Assembly (NCBI GenBank): GCA_963851245.1
Contig: CAWKOH010000010.1
Location: forward strand, 186,001 to 250,000
Source: CAWKOH01 sp963851245
GTDB taxonomy: Bacteria; Actinomycetota; Acidimicrobiia; Acidimicrobiales; Palsa-688
DNA length: 64,000 nt
Reading direction: 5' to 3'
Shown: piece after piece, positions 9,754-18,352 of the stretch
How the letters are laid out: the number at the start of each line of letters is the position of its first letter
Numbering within the stretch: the first letter of the stretch is position 1
The notes under the pieces: generated by a model
Told to the model about the DNA's origin: nothing
The model's input: only the letters and a program-made list of their open reading frames with translations
The model's database searches: none
Translations under genes and position numbers: made by a program

Positions 9754-10335
9754 CTAAGCCGGCGTCGAACTAGCGGGCTCGGGCCTCAGTCCGGCAAGGA
9801 CGACTGCAAGCATCCGCGCCTGCGAGCAATCGGTGCGTTCAGGGGTGACCTGGGCGCAGGCACCCATGACCAGACCCATCAGATCGGCCGGTTGCACGTC
9901 CTCGCGAATCAGGCCAGCACCCTGGGCCCTGGCCATAAGGATCTGGAACACTCCCTCGAAGGCCGCCTTGGATTCCGACGAAGTGGCCTTGAAGTCAAAA
10001 CCGGCGCCGGAAAGGGCATCGATCAGGTTCCGCTTGGAGGCCGCTTCGCTCGCCAAGCGGCCCACGAACTCGAAGAGCGCCTCGTCGGGTTGATCGCTGC
10101 CCGCGAGCTCCTGCCCGTAGCGGATCAAGCGCTCCATGTGGGCGACCAGCACCGCCTCGAATAGAGCTTCCTTGGTCGGGAAATGGCGATAGAGAGTGCC
10201 GGTTCCTACCCCGGCCCGGCGGGCGATCTCGTCCACCGGAACGGTAACCCCGTCGTCTGCGAAGGCCACGTCGGCCGCGGCCAGGATCAGCTCTCGGTTG
10301 CGGCGGGCGTCGGCCCGGAGAGACAGGTTGGCCAT
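9754..10335 (-). CDS. TetR-family repressor of the adjacent MFS exporter
   Basis: Start placed at the ATG at 10335 (MANLSLRADARRNRELILAA); the open frame continues upstream through the divergent promoter but has no family resemblance there. Residues 10-56 form the TetR helix-turn-helix: AFADDGVTVPVDEIARRAGV then GTGTLYRHFPTKEALFEAVL. The ligand domain ends in ACAQVTPERTDCSQARMLAV. It is divergent from the MFS exporter at 10540, and two 16-base inverted repeats lie in the shared region, one inside the exporter promoter. This is the standard arrangement for local efflux repression that is relieved by drug binding. Confidence 0.92.
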   Translation of the reverse strand: MANLSLRADARRNRELILAAADVAFADDGVTVPVDEIARRAGVGTGTLYRHFPTKEALFEAVLVAHMERLIRYGQELAGSDQPDEALFEFVGRLASEAASKRNLIDALSGAGFDFKATSSESKAAFEGVFQILMARAQGAGLIREDVQPADLMGLVMGACAQVTPERTDCSQARMLAVVLAGLRPEPASSTPA

Positions 10336-10424
10336 CGAAGGGTTCGCGACTGCGCTGTTCGGCCCGGACCGTCCTCGCGACGCCGGGGACCGGGTCACCG
10401 AGCCCACCGTAACCCAAAAACCGA

Positions 10425-10454
10425 TTGACAAACGGAACCATCGTTCCGTATAGT
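10425..10454 (+). promoter_or_regulatory. Sigma-70-type promoter of the MFS exporter
   Basis: A perfect -35 box TTGACA (10425-10430) and a -10 box TATAGT (10449-10454) are separated by 18 bases. The spacer is filled by the first operator, so repressor binding would block polymerase directly. The exporter ATG is about 80 bases downstream. Confidence 0.8.
10433..10448. promoter_or_regulatory. TetR operator 1 (perfect inverted repeat)
   Basis: CGGAAC-CATC-GTTCCG: two 6-base arms with a 4-base centre, located exactly between the -35 and -10 boxes of the exporter promoter. Same arms as operator 2, 33 bases centre to centre (about three helical turns). Confidence 0.8.
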
Positions 10455-10465
10455 GGGCACGTAAT

Positions 10466-10481
10466 CGGAACGCACGTTCCG
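10466..10481. promoter_or_regulatory. TetR operator 2 (perfect inverted repeat)
   Basis: CGGAAC-GCAC-GTTCCG, extended on both sides to ATCGGAACGCACGTTCCGAT (10464-10483). It lies just downstream of the likely transcription start, so it would block elongation or stabilise a repressor pair with operator 1. Confidence 0.8.
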
Positions 10482-10539
10482 ATTGTACACCACCCGACGA
10501 GATTCTCCACCCCCCAGGGAATCAGGAAGGGAGGCCCAC

Positions 10540-12021
10540 ATGGCCGTTATAGAGACCGACTTCGGCGCGCCCCCGATGAACGCCGAGCCCGACCCCAACC
10601 GCTTCCGGGCGTTGGCCGTCATCGCCATCGCCCAGCTGATGATCGTTCTGGACGCCACGGTGGTGACCATTGCCCTGCCGTCAGCGCAGAAGGCGCTTCA
10701 CCTATCTGTCAACGACCGCCAGTGGGTCCTGACCGCCTACACCCTGGCCTTCGGCGGCCTGCTGCTCCTGGGTGGTCGGATCGCCGACTACCTGGGGCGC
10801 AAGCGCATGTTCGTTCTGAGCCTGCTGGGGTTCGCGGCGGCGTCCGCCCTGGGGGGCCTGGCCCAGGATCCCGCCATGCTCTTCACGGCCCGGGCCGTAC
10901 AGGGAGCCATGGCCGCAGTTATGGCCCCATCCGCTCTGTCGCTGATCCAGGTCACCTTCACCGAGCCGAAAGAACGGGCCCGGGCGTTCGGGGTCTTCGG
11001 TGGCATCTCGGGCGGAGGTGCCGCCATCGGCCTCATCCTCGGGGGCCTGCTCACGCAATATGTCTCCTGGCGGTGGACCCTCCTGATCAATGTGCCTATC
11101 GCCATCGGAGCCGCCGTCTTCGCCACCCGGCTGCTACGGGAGAGCCGGGTCGATCGCCGCGCCACCTATGACATCCCCGGCGGCCTGACCTCGACCCTCG
11201 GACTGCTGGCCCTCGTTTACGGGTTTACCAAGGCCGAGACCGACCACTGGGGCTCGGCCACCACACTGTCGTTCGTGATGGTCGGCGTGGCCCTGCTGGT
11301 TGTATTCGCCCTGATCGAGTGGCGGACGGCCAACCCGCTGCTGCCCCTCCGGGTCGTCGCGGACCGCAACCGGAGCGGCTCGTTCCTCGCCATGCTGCTG
11401 CTCGGTATCGGCCTCTTCGCCACGTTCTTATTTCTGACCTACTACTACCAGCAGATCCTGGGATACTCCGCTGTCAAGACCGGATTCGCTTTCCTGCCCT
11501 TCTCCGTCGGCATTGTGGCCGGCGCCACCATTGCCAGCCAGCTGTTGCCCCGGATCGGTCCCCGGCCCTTGATCGTCGGCGGGCTCCTGCTCGGGTCCGT
11601 TGGCCTAATCCTGTTCACCCAGGTCGGAACTGGGAGCTCCTATCTGACTCAACTTCTTCCCGCCGAGCTCATGACCAGCCTGGGAGTGGGCACCGCCTTC
11701 GTCCCTCTCAGCAGCACAGCCCTGATCGGGGTAGAACCAAGCGACGCCGGAGTAGCCAGTGCTTTGGTAAACACCGCCCAACAGACCGGCGGCTCTCTGG
11801 GCGTGGCATTCCTCAATACCGTCGCCGCTGCCGCTACGACCAAGTACCTGGCCGCTCACCACGATGACGGGTCGGTCGCAGCGACCGCAACCGTGCACGG
11901 TTACACCGTCGGGTTCTCCATCAGCGCCGGGCTGCTTGGCGGGGCTGCCGTCCTGGCCCTCCTGCTACTGCGGGCGCGTCGGACCGACATATCCGGCGAC
12001 ATGGCGCTAGCTGTGGCCTGA
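10540..12021 (+). CDS. DHA2-family MFS transporter (EmrB/QacA type)
   Basis: The ATG at 10540 has GGGAGG a few bases upstream; the open frame reaches 57 bases further, but through operator 2. The 493-residue protein has 14 predicted membrane segments. The first helix reads LMIVLDATVVTIALPSAQKA, followed by GGRIADYLGRKRMF (motif A) and RAVQGAMAAVMAPSALSL; a proton-antiport motif-C-like GLILGGLLT is in helix 5. It would export hydrophobic drugs or metabolites using the proton gradient. Expression is predicted to be controlled by the divergent TetR through the two CGGAAC/GTTCCG operators. Confidence 0.92.
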   Translation: MAVIETDFGAPPMNAEPDPNRFRALAVIAIAQLMIVLDATVVTIALPSAQKALHLSVNDRQWVLTAYTLAFGGLLLLGGRIADYLGRKRMFVLSLLGFAAASALGGLAQDPAMLFTARAVQGAMAAVMAPSALSLIQVTFTEPKERARAFGVFGGISGGGAAIGLILGGLLTQYVSWRWTLLINVPIAIGAAVFATRLLRESRVDRRATYDIPGGLTSTLGLLALVYGFTKAETDHWGSATTLSFVMVGVALLVVFALIEWRTANPLLPLRVVADRNRSGSFLAMLLLGIGLFATFLFLTYYYQQILGYSAVKTGFAFLPFSVGIVAGATIASQLLPRIGPRPLIVGGLLLGSVGLILFTQVGTGSSYLTQLLPAELMTSLGVGTAFVPLSSTALIGVEPSDAGVASALVNTAQQTGGSLGVAFLNTVAAAATTKYLAAHHDDGSVAATATVHGYTVGFSISAGLLGGAAVLALLLLRARRTDISGDMALAVA

Positions 12022-12112
12022 TCGGCTCCGCACCACACGGCCCTGATGGTGACATCACGGAGGTATCGTCGAATGGACAACTACGCGACCGGTACCGAGA
12101 ACGGAGCAGAGT

Positions 12113-12325
12113 GTGGCACCTCTAGACCTCACCGCCGAGGAGGTTCTCACCACCACGTGGACCACTCTGCATTTGCTCCGGGAGAAGGAGATGGCGACGC
12201 TGCTGGGAATCCCAGAAACCGAGACGCAGGCCGGTATGTCTCCGATCGCCTACACCGTGGGGACCGATTTCAAGGTCGCTGACCGATCCTGCTCGGAGTC
12301 GGGCATCCACTGGAACCACTGGTAA
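12113..12325 (+). pseudogene. Nitroreductase-family remnant with large in-frame internal deletion
   Basis: A 70-codon frame begins with LDLTAEEVLTTT, matching the extreme N-terminus of a nitroreductase subfamily. It then jumps to WTTLHLLREKEMATLLGIP, AYTVGTDFKVADR and a closing HWNHW, which match the last ~55 residues of the same subfamily. The middle ~150 residues, including most of the FMN-binding region, are absent. The junction is near codon 15, within ACCACG-TGG. The reading frame is intact, so a short protein could be made, but it cannot be a functional nitroreductase. Between here and the next gene, a 23-codon frame (12329-12400) overlaps the next ATG by four bases; I do not recognise it. 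Confidence 0.75.
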
Positions 12326-12396
12326 CGCATGGACCGTTCCTTCGCAGTCTGCCCGGCACCGCCCGCCCTGCGCCGGATCGAGGAGCGCTACCGCGC

Positions 12397-14064
12397 ATGA
12401 GACAGATCGCCGACGTCCCCTTGGCGTCCCGGTCGGCCGGCGAGCGTCTGCTCGACCGGGTGGCGACGCCGTTGAGTGGCCTGCCCTGGGCCACCGCCGA
12501 CTACACCATCGCTCGTGGCATCCGGATCCCCACCCGTGACGGTATCGAGCTGGTGGCCGACCTGTACCGCCCCCGCGATAACGCGATCGGGACGTTGTTG
12601 GTGCGCGGCCCCTATGGTCGTTCGCTCGCCCTGGCCCTCCTGCAGGTGCGGATTTTCGCGGCCAGGGGCTACAACGTTCTCTTCGTCAGCAGCCGGGGCA
12701 CGTTCGGGTCCGGGGGCAGGTTCGATCCCATGATGAGCGAGGTCGACGACGGGCAGGACGTGGTGGCCTGGATGCGCGACCAGCCCTGGTTCACCGGCCG
12801 CTTCGCCACCGTCGGCGGCTCCTATTTGGGACACACCCAGTGGGCCCTGATGACCGATCCCCCGCCGGAGCTGGCGGCGGCGGTGGTGTCCATCGGGCCT
12901 CACGACTTCCACCAGCACGTCTGGGGCACCGGCGCCTTCCGGCTCGACTTCTTGGGCTGGAGCTATGGTGTGATCCACCAAGAGGACAGCGGCGGCTTGA
13001 AGGGCTTAACCCGGCTGGCCACGTCGCGCCGGCGCCTCAAGCCCTTCATGAACCAGCTGCCGATGACCCGCGCCGCCGAGACGTGCCTCGACGGTCGGGC
13101 CCCGTGGTACGTCGACTGGGTGACCCGTCCCGACGGCGACGATCCTTACTGGGCGCCCATGCGACACGGGATCGCCCTCGAAAGGGTTGAGGTCCCGGTC
13201 CTGCTCATCGGAGGCTGGCAGGACATCTTCTTGGAACAGACAGTCCAGCAGTACCAGCGACTGCACTCCCGCGGAATCGACGTGGCCATGACCATCGGTC
13301 CGTGGTCGCACCTGGGAGTGGGTGCCGGCGGGGTCCGGGTAGCCAGCAGGGAGACCTTCGACTGGCTGGAGGAACACCTGGCCCGCCGCGGCAGGCGACA
13401 CCGGCGCGCCCCGGTGCGGGTCTTCGTCACCGGTGCCAAGGAGTGGCGGGACCTCCCCGAATGGCCCCCCGCATCCGAAGAGGAGGCCCTCTACCTACAC
13501 CCCGACCACAGCCTGGCCCCGAGACCACCCACCACAGAGCGGCCGGCCTCGACCTTCACGTTCGAGCCCTCCGACCCTACCCCGACCATGGGCGGTCCGC
13601 TCCTGGACTTCCGCTGCAGAGTCGACGACTCCTCCCTGGCCGCGCGCCCCGACGTCCTCGCCTTCACCGCAGCGGTGCTGGAGCGCCCGCTGGAAATCGT
13701 CGGGACGCCGGTCATCGAGTTGTCTCACTCCTGCGACATCCCCCACGCCGACCTGTTCGCCCGGATCTCCGAGGTCGACCGCCGCGGCCGCTCCCACAAT
13801 GTGACCGAGGGCTACGCGCGCCTCGACCCGGGCCGCCCCGGCGACGCCCGCGCCGTGACCCTGGCCCTCCGCCCTACCGCCCACCGCTTCGCGACCGGGT
13901 CGCGGGTCCGGCTGCTCGTCGCCGGCGGCTGCCAGCCGCAGTTCGCCCGCAACCTTGGCACGGGCGAGAACCCCGGCACCGGGGTCCACTTGCACCCGGC
14001 CCAGCATTCCATCGGGCATGACCCCAACCACTGCTCCCGGCTGCTGCTACCCGTCTGGGCCTAA
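12397..14064 (+). CDS. CocE/NonD-family alpha/beta hydrolase (X-Pro dipeptidyl-peptidase S15 type)
   Basis: The 555-residue protein has the S15 catalytic domain (~residues 35-330) with the nucleophile elbow TVGGSYLGHTQWA, LLVRGPYGRS preceding it and LLIGGWQDIFLEQT plus TIGPWSHLGVG carrying the likely Asp and His. A C-terminal jelly-roll domain follows (EEALYLHPDH, GTPVIELSHS, FARISEVDRRGRSHNVTEGY), as in cocaine esterase and CocE-like hydrolases. Family members cleave acyl esters or amides in the cytoplasm; the substrate here is unknown. The start ATG overlaps a short upstream frame as ATGA. Confidence 0.9.
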   Translation: MRQIADVPLASRSAGERLLDRVATPLSGLPWATADYTIARGIRIPTRDGIELVADLYRPRDNAIGTLLVRGPYGRSLALALLQVRIFAARGYNVLFVSSRGTFGSGGRFDPMMSEVDDGQDVVAWMRDQPWFTGRFATVGGSYLGHTQWALMTDPPPELAAAVVSIGPHDFHQHVWGTGAFRLDFLGWSYGVIHQEDSGGLKGLTRLATSRRRLKPFMNQLPMTRAAETCLDGRAPWYVDWVTRPDGDDPYWAPMRHGIALERVEVPVLLIGGWQDIFLEQTVQQYQRLHSRGIDVAMTIGPWSHLGVGAGGVRVASRETFDWLEEHLARRGRRHRRAPVRVFVTGAKEWRDLPEWPPASEEEALYLHPDHSLAPRPPTTERPASTFTFEPSDPTPTMGGPLLDFRCRVDDSSLAARPDVLAFTAAVLERPLEIVGTPVIELSHSCDIPHADLFARISEVDRRGRSHNVTEGYARLDPGRPGDARAVTLALRPTAHRFATGSRVRLLVAGGCQPQFARNLGTGENPGTGVHLHPAQHSIGHDPNHCSRLLLPVWA

Positions 14065-14159
14065 AGGGGCCACTCGCCCACAGCCAACGATCGCCTCCCC
14101 GCGTCCGTGCTGTCCGTCGCTTGCCGTACCCGACATCTCGCCGCTCCCGAGCCGGTTGC

Positions 14160-14474
14160 TCAGGCGTCCATGGCCGAGCTGCGCCCGGTCGTGGCGTACG
14201 ACCACGCGTCGGCGCCCGTGCTCCGCCCATTCACAAACCGGTCCATGAACTCCTGCTCGTAGGGCCGGTCGCGGTGAGCCACAAACTGCTCCTCGCTCTC
14301 CCAGCACTCGAAGAACCGGAACCGGCCCGGGATCTCGAGATCCTCCGCCCACCAGTACTCGATGCAGCCGGCGTCCTCGCGGCTCCGCCGGCTGACCTCG
14401 ACCAGGCCGGCCACTACCTCATCCCTCTCGCTCAGGCGGTACTCCAGGTAGCCACTCAGCAGGACCACGCGCAC
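14160..14474 (-). CDS. Antibiotic-biosynthesis-monooxygenase (ABM/YgiN-like) domain protein
   Basis: A 104-residue single-domain protein. VVLLSGYLEYRLSERDEVVAG, then CIEYWWAEDLEIPGRFRFFE, CWESEEQFVAHRDRPYEQEF follow the ferredoxin-like ABM fold: first strand, Tyr/Trp-containing second strand, FECWES strand, then a helix with the HRD-x-PY motif. Such proteins oxidise quinol-like compounds without cofactors or act as stress proteins. It converges on the CocE-type gene and lies divergent from the Rieske gene at 14586, whose promoter region it may share. Confidence 0.82.
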   Translation of the reverse strand: MRVVLLSGYLEYRLSERDEVVAGLVEVSRRSREDAGCIEYWWAEDLEIPGRFRFFECWESEEQFVAHRDRPYEQEFMDRFVNGRSTGADAWSYATTGRSSAMDA

Positions 14475-14585
14475 CTCCCTACTCCTTGTGGGACGACACG
14501 GTAGCCGTTGATCGTCCTCCTGCAGTCAACCGGTGGCCGTACGGCGGCTGCGTCATAATGGCCCGGAACCGAAGGAGGTGGCCCC

Positions 14586-15866
14586 ATGGCTATGAGCCAG
14601 GAGCAGAACGACCGGCTGACGGGTGTCGAGGGGGATGCGCCGATGGGCGCCATGATGCGCCAGCACTGCTGGATCCCCGCGCTTCTCTCGGTGCAACTCG
14701 TGCCCGACGGTGCGCCCCGGCGGGTCCGGCTGCTTGGTACCGACTACGTGGCGTTCCGGGACAGCCAGGGCCGGCTGGGCTTCCTCGACGAGGGCTGTCC
14801 ACATCGGAACACGTCGTTGGTCCTGGCCCGCAACGAGGACTGCGGTCTGACGTGCATATTCCACGGCTGGAAGGTCGACGTCACCGGCCAGGTCGTCGAG
14901 GCGCCGACGCATGCTCCGGATCCCGAGGCCTTCGCCGCGAAGGTTCGCACTCGCAGCTATCCGACTGTCGAGGGCGGTGGACTGGTGTGGGTGTGGCTGG
15001 GAGATGAGGAGCCTCCGCCGTTCCCGCACTTGGCGTTCACCGCCCTGCCGGAGAGCCACGTGTGGCTCAGCGCCACGCCAGTGGGGTGCAACTGGCTCCA
15101 GGGCGTCGAGGCCACGCTCGATTCCGCCCACGTTGGGACGCTGCACCGGGCCTACATCGAGGCCCACAGCCGGAAGAACGCGGCGGCCAGCGTGAAGAAC
15201 ACGCTCTCGGCTCTCGCCCCGCGCTTCGAGGTGGCCCACACCCCCTGGGGCATCGATGCCATCGCCATGCGCCCTATGGCCGATGGCACGACCTATGTGC
15301 GGACCACAAACTGGGTGATGCCGTTCGTGGCGCTTGTACCGAGCTCGCCGGGCACGGCCGGCGACCTGGATGGCGTGATTTTCATCGCCTCACCGGTCGA
15401 CGACACCCACCATGTCCTGTTCTACGGGTTCTGGTCCGTGCACAGTGAGATCAACGACGGCTTGTACCTCAGAGTGCCGCTGGGCACCGAGACGGTTGTG
15501 GGCGACCGCCCGCTCGACATCAACAACTTCGGCGGATTCAGCTCCGACCGTGACAACAACTGGGGGCAGGACCGCGAAGCGATGAGCAGAGGGCACTTCT
15601 CCGGGTTCACCGGGAACCTCCTGCAGGAGGACATCATCACCCAGCTCAGCATGGGCGCCATCACGAACCGCACCCGCGAGCATCTTTCCAGTGCCGACGT
15701 CGCGGTCATCCACGCCCGCCGGTTGCTGCTCGATGCCCTCGACAACGTGGCCGGCGGGAAGAGACCGCTTGGCGGTGAGCCACCCGTCGATCTCGTTCAT
15801 GTCGTTCCGACCGATGTCGTTGTCCCGGCCTCCGGCGCCGATGACCGCGTCGGCTCGTCGCGGTAA
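14586..15866 (+). CDS. Rieske [2Fe-2S] aromatic-ring-hydroxylating oxygenase alpha subunit
   Basis: The start ATG at 14586 is preceded by an AAGGAGGTGG ribosome site, close to the ideal anti-16S match. The Rieske cluster ligands are C71/H73 (CPHRN) and C90/H93 (CIFHGW). The mononuclear iron site is EATLDSAHVGTLH (Asp-x2-His-x4-His) in the catalytic domain. At 426 residues it resembles the phthalate-dioxygenase type, which works with a separate reductase; no reductase is encoded in this window. The role would be ring or side-chain oxygenation. Its strong ribosome site suggests high expression when transcribed. Confidence 0.9.
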   Translation: MAMSQEQNDRLTGVEGDAPMGAMMRQHCWIPALLSVQLVPDGAPRRVRLLGTDYVAFRDSQGRLGFLDEGCPHRNTSLVLARNEDCGLTCIFHGWKVDVTGQVVEAPTHAPDPEAFAAKVRTRSYPTVEGGGLVWVWLGDEEPPPFPHLAFTALPESHVWLSATPVGCNWLQGVEATLDSAHVGTLHRAYIEAHSRKNAAASVKNTLSALAPRFEVAHTPWGIDAIAMRPMADGTTYVRTTNWVMPFVALVPSSPGTAGDLDGVIFIASPVDDTHHVLFYGFWSVHSEINDGLYLRVPLGTETVVGDRPLDINNFGGFSSDRDNNWGQDREAMSRGHFSGFTGNLLQEDIITQLSMGAITNRTREHLSSADVAVIHARRLLLDALDNVAGGKRPLGGEPPVDLVHVVPTDVVVPASGADDRVGSSR

Positions 15867-16029
15867 CGAAGGGTGGGTCAGAAGTGACCTGGATCCGCTA
15901 CTGACTCCGCGCCTGAACGAACGCACGGAGCCGAGCGATGCACGGCCGTACCAGTCGTCGGCGTACCAACACTCGAAGTCTCCGGTCTTGTTAGCGGGCA
16001 TATTCTGCGTCCTTAGGCTCTTCCGAAGC
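15867..16029. other. Intergenic stretch without recognised gene
   Basis: On the minus strand a short frame starting at about 16002 reads MPANKTGDFECWYADDWYGR before losing any resemblance to a protein I know. It might be the end of a degraded gene. No terminator hairpin with a T-run was seen between the converging Rieske and SDR genes. Confidence 0.3.
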
Positions 16030-16806
16030 TCACTGGACCGAAGCCGCGCTTGCGGCCCCCAGCGCCCCGTCGACGAGCAGGTCCACACCGGAGACGAATG
16101 AGGCATCGTCGGAAACCAAGAACGCCGCCACGGCCGCAAGCTCGTCTGGTGTGCCAAACCTTCCGAGCGGGGTGTTTTCCAACATCGGCTTCATCATCGG
16201 TTGGTTCTCGAACTCCTGGCGACCCATGGGAGTGTCGATCAAGCCCGGCGACAGCGACACCACCCGCCCTCCCCGCCGACCCCAGAGCACGGCCGCCTTG
16301 GCTGCCTCGAGCTGCACTCCCTTCTTCGACCAGGCGTAGGCCATGCCGGTGTCGGGTAGAAGAGCGGCGGCTCGATCCAGAAAGTCGGCGGCGCGAGGGT
16401 CGTGAACCAGCTGAGTCAGCTCCGGGCCGAGGAGCTCCAGGGGCAGGTAGCCCGCTGAAGAGGCGAAGCAGACAGCGGCCGAACCAGCCGAGACCAGCGG
16501 TTCGAACGCATCGAGGAGCCGGGTGGTCCCAACTAGATTGACCTCGACGATCCTACGAGGATCGGCCATAGTCGGGGACAGTCCGGCCGCGTGCACGAGC
16601 GATCGAAAGGGGCCGAGCCGGCGAACGCGCTCGACCAGCTCGAATACGGCGACAGGATCGCTAATGTCACAGGCCATCCCGGTCGCTCCGTCGATGTCGG
16701 GCGGCCGCAGGTCGACGGCAACCAGATGATCGGCCTGGTCGAGCAGACGGGCCGTGCAGGCCCGACCCATGCCGCTCCCGGCGCCTGTAACAACAGCTAC
16801 TGTCAT
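16030..16806 (-). CDS. Short-chain dehydrogenase/reductase (SDR)
   Basis: A 258-residue classical SDR. The nucleotide-binding motif is VVTGAGSGMGRACTARL, the NAG-like turn is VHAAGLSP, the catalytic Ser lies in CFASSAGYLP and the Tyr/Lys pair in AYAWSKKGV; the C-terminus has the usual ASFVSGVDLLVDGA. It oxidises or reduces an alcohol/ketone with NAD(P). It is followed on the same strand, 29 bases upstream, by the second Rieske gene, so both are probably co-transcribed. The insert between the Ser and Tyr motifs is about 40 residues, as in 3-alpha-hydroxysteroid dehydrogenase-like SDRs, but substrate inference from that is weak. Confidence 0.9.
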   Translation of the reverse strand: MTVAVVTGAGSGMGRACTARLLDQADHLVAVDLRPPDIDGATGMACDISDPVAVFELVERVRRLGPFRSLVHAAGLSPTMADPRRIVEVNLVGTTRLLDAFEPLVSAGSAAVCFASSAGYLPLELLGPELTQLVHDPRAADFLDRAAALLPDTGMAYAWSKKGVQLEAAKAAVLWGRRGGRVVSLSPGLIDTPMGRQEFENQPMMKPMLENTPLGRFGTPDELAAVAAFLVSDDASFVSGVDLLVDGALGAASAASVQ

Positions 16807-16835
16807 CCGAACCTCCTGTGACGTCCGCAGCCTAT

Positions 16836-17798
16836 TCAGGACAGCCAGCCGGTGGGATCGTTGGTCGGGAACCCGCGGATGTAGCTGAGGTAACGCACGA
16901 CGGATCGGTCATCGGATACGAACGCACCCTGCTTGAAGCGCATCCCGGCAAAGGCCCGGGTGTCGTCCTTGAGCAGCTCGTCAGCGATGTGCTCTTGTAG
17001 GAGCAGCCGTTCCTCCACTTCGGACTCGGTACCGGGCGGTGTGGCCGCCACGTAATAGCTCTGCGACCCCGCCCCGATAGGAGTAGACGTGAAGAGACCC
17101 ATACTGTCGACCTGTCCGCCGGTGACGTAGGAGACGGTGTTGGTTCCGAAGACACAGATCTGTTGGTTGGCCACCAGCCCGTCGGGCATGGTGAAGGTCA
17201 TCTGGTACTCGACGGATCGGTCGTCCCACCGGATGGATGACTCGTCGAAGTCGAACTTCAGCCCATGCACGTGCCGGAGATGCATGAAATCGAAGGAGTT
17301 GACGATGATGACCCAGGGATCGACTTCGAACACGTCAGTCCGCCGCGCCCTCACCGCCAGCTCGGCTGGGTCGTACCCGAGGATCCCGGGCGGATCCACC
17401 GGAGGGTTGTCACCATTGAAGATCCAAACCAGGCCCAGGCTCTCGCGTACCGGAAAGCTGTGGACCCGGGCACTGGCCGGGATCCGATCCCCCGAAGGGA
17501 TCTTCGTGCACCGGCCGTCTGTCCCATAGCAGAAGTGGTGGAACATGCAGCGCAGCTCGTCTTCGACCACCTCGCCCGCGGCCAGGTCGGCCCCCATGTG
17601 GGCACATCGCGCCGAGAGGGCGGCCACGGAGCCATCGCTCCGGCGGAAGAGTGCCAGCCGGCCGCCGGCGAAGGGCACCCCGATCACACCACCGATCGGC
17701 ACCTCGGAAGCCAGCCCCACCGCGTACCACGTCTGATGCGGGGAGACGGGCAGATCGCTGGTAGCCGGAACCGTGCGCTGGATCGTCGCATCACTCAT
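16836..17798 (-). CDS. Rieske [2Fe-2S] oxygenase, alpha-subunit type
   Basis: A 320-residue Rieske protein. Cluster ligands are C65/H67 (CAHMG) and C84/H87 (CMFHHF); the mononuclear iron motif is NSFDFMHLRHVHG. The catalytic domain is compact, as in the oxygenases related to KshA and to vanillate/dicamba demethylases. First gene of a probable two-gene transcript with the SDR at 16030. The divergent upstream region (17799-17896) separates it from a broken amidohydrolase gene and carries AAGTGTTAG at 17857-17865, whose reverse complement recurs upstream of the P450 gene at 25754. Confidence 0.88.
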   Translation of the reverse strand: MSDATIQRTVPATSDLPVSPHQTWYAVGLASEVPIGGVIGVPFAGGRLALFRRSDGSVAALSARCAHMGADLAAGEVVEDELRCMFHHFCYGTDGRCTKIPSGDRIPASARVHSFPVRESLGLVWIFNGDNPPVDPPGILGYDPAELAVRARRTDVFEVDPWVIIVNSFDFMHLRHVHGLKFDFDESSIRWDDRSVEYQMTFTMPDGLVANQQICVFGTNTVSYVTGGQVDSMGLFTSTPIGAGSQSYYVAATPPGTESEVEERLLLQEHIADELLKDDTRAFAGMRFKQGAFVSDDRSVVRYLSYIRGFPTNDPTGWLS

Positions 17799-17856
17799 GT
17801 CCCTCTCCCTCCCTGCGCCCAGTCGGAGCCAGCCGCCCAGGCGATGATCGTGGAAT

Positions 17857-17865
17857 AAGTGTTAG
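17857..17865. promoter_or_regulatory. Shared 9-base promoter motif, copy 1
   Basis: AAGTGTTAG (reverse complement CTAACACTT) lies between the divergent Rieske and amidohydrolase-remnant genes. The same 9 bases occur at 25653-25661 ahead of the P450 cluster. It may be a half-site for a shared TetR regulator; this rests on two copies only. Confidence 0.3.
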
Positions 17866-17896
17866 CGTAGATGGGAGGTGTCAGGTTGGGGAGAGG

Positions 17897-18168
17897 GTGG
17901 ACCCGATGACGATGCGGCATCTCGATTACAGAATCTTCGACGCCGACAACCACTACTACGAGGTGGAGGACACATTCATCCGCTTCGGGGACGAGAAGGT
18001 CCGGCGCCACATCCGGTGGGTTCAGGAGGGTAAGCGGCGGCACCTTCCGACTGGCCCCACCCTGAAGGCAACCACTACCCGGCGGAGTACGTTTCCTGCA
18101 TCGAATCCCTGGACCCCGCGAGCGTCCGGCGAATCATGCGGGACAATGCTCTCGATCTGGTTTCCTAG
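17897..18168 (+). pseudogene. Amidohydrolase-family (metal-dependent TIM-barrel) remnant, middle deleted
   Basis: From the GTG at 17897 the frame gives YRIFDADNHYYEVEDTFIRF and continues to about GKRRHL, the start of an amidohydrolase like the complete ones at 31399 and 60023. At about 18045 it changes frame into SDWPHPEGNHYPAEYVSCIE and then DPASVRRIMRDNALDLVS, the last ~40 residues of the same family, ending at the TAG at 18166. Roughly 270-300 codons are missing and the join is out of frame, so the gene is dead. GGGGAGAGG ahead of the GTG shows the ribosome site is still present. Confidence 0.8.
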
Positions 18169-18352
18169 CTGTCAAGCCGGTATCTCTGACTTGGTCTTGT
18201 AGTCCTGCACTGATCGCTGACGTGGGCGAGGATGTCGGGTCCCTTCTGGGATTGGGTGGGGTTATCCCTACCGTCAAGTGGGGCTAACCCGAGGGTGAAG
18301 ACGCCGACTGGCGGTATTCCGCCGAACCTGGCGGCGGTTTACCTTTCTTGTA
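18169..18352. other. Non-coding region upstream of ABC exporter with two inverted repeats
   Basis: GGGTTA/TAACCC arms flank 18259-18290, and GGCGG-TATT-CCGCC forms a small perfect hairpin at 18310-18323. The following ATG at 18353 has no purine-rich ribosome site (TTTCTTGTA precedes it), so the transcript may be leaderless. These repeats could be operators, but no regulator gene is adjacent. Confidence 0.35.

Noticed and set aside
12329..12400. 23-codon frame overlapping the CocE-type start (ATGA)
   Set aside because: No recognisable family and too short to assert as a gene; it may be a leftover C-terminus.
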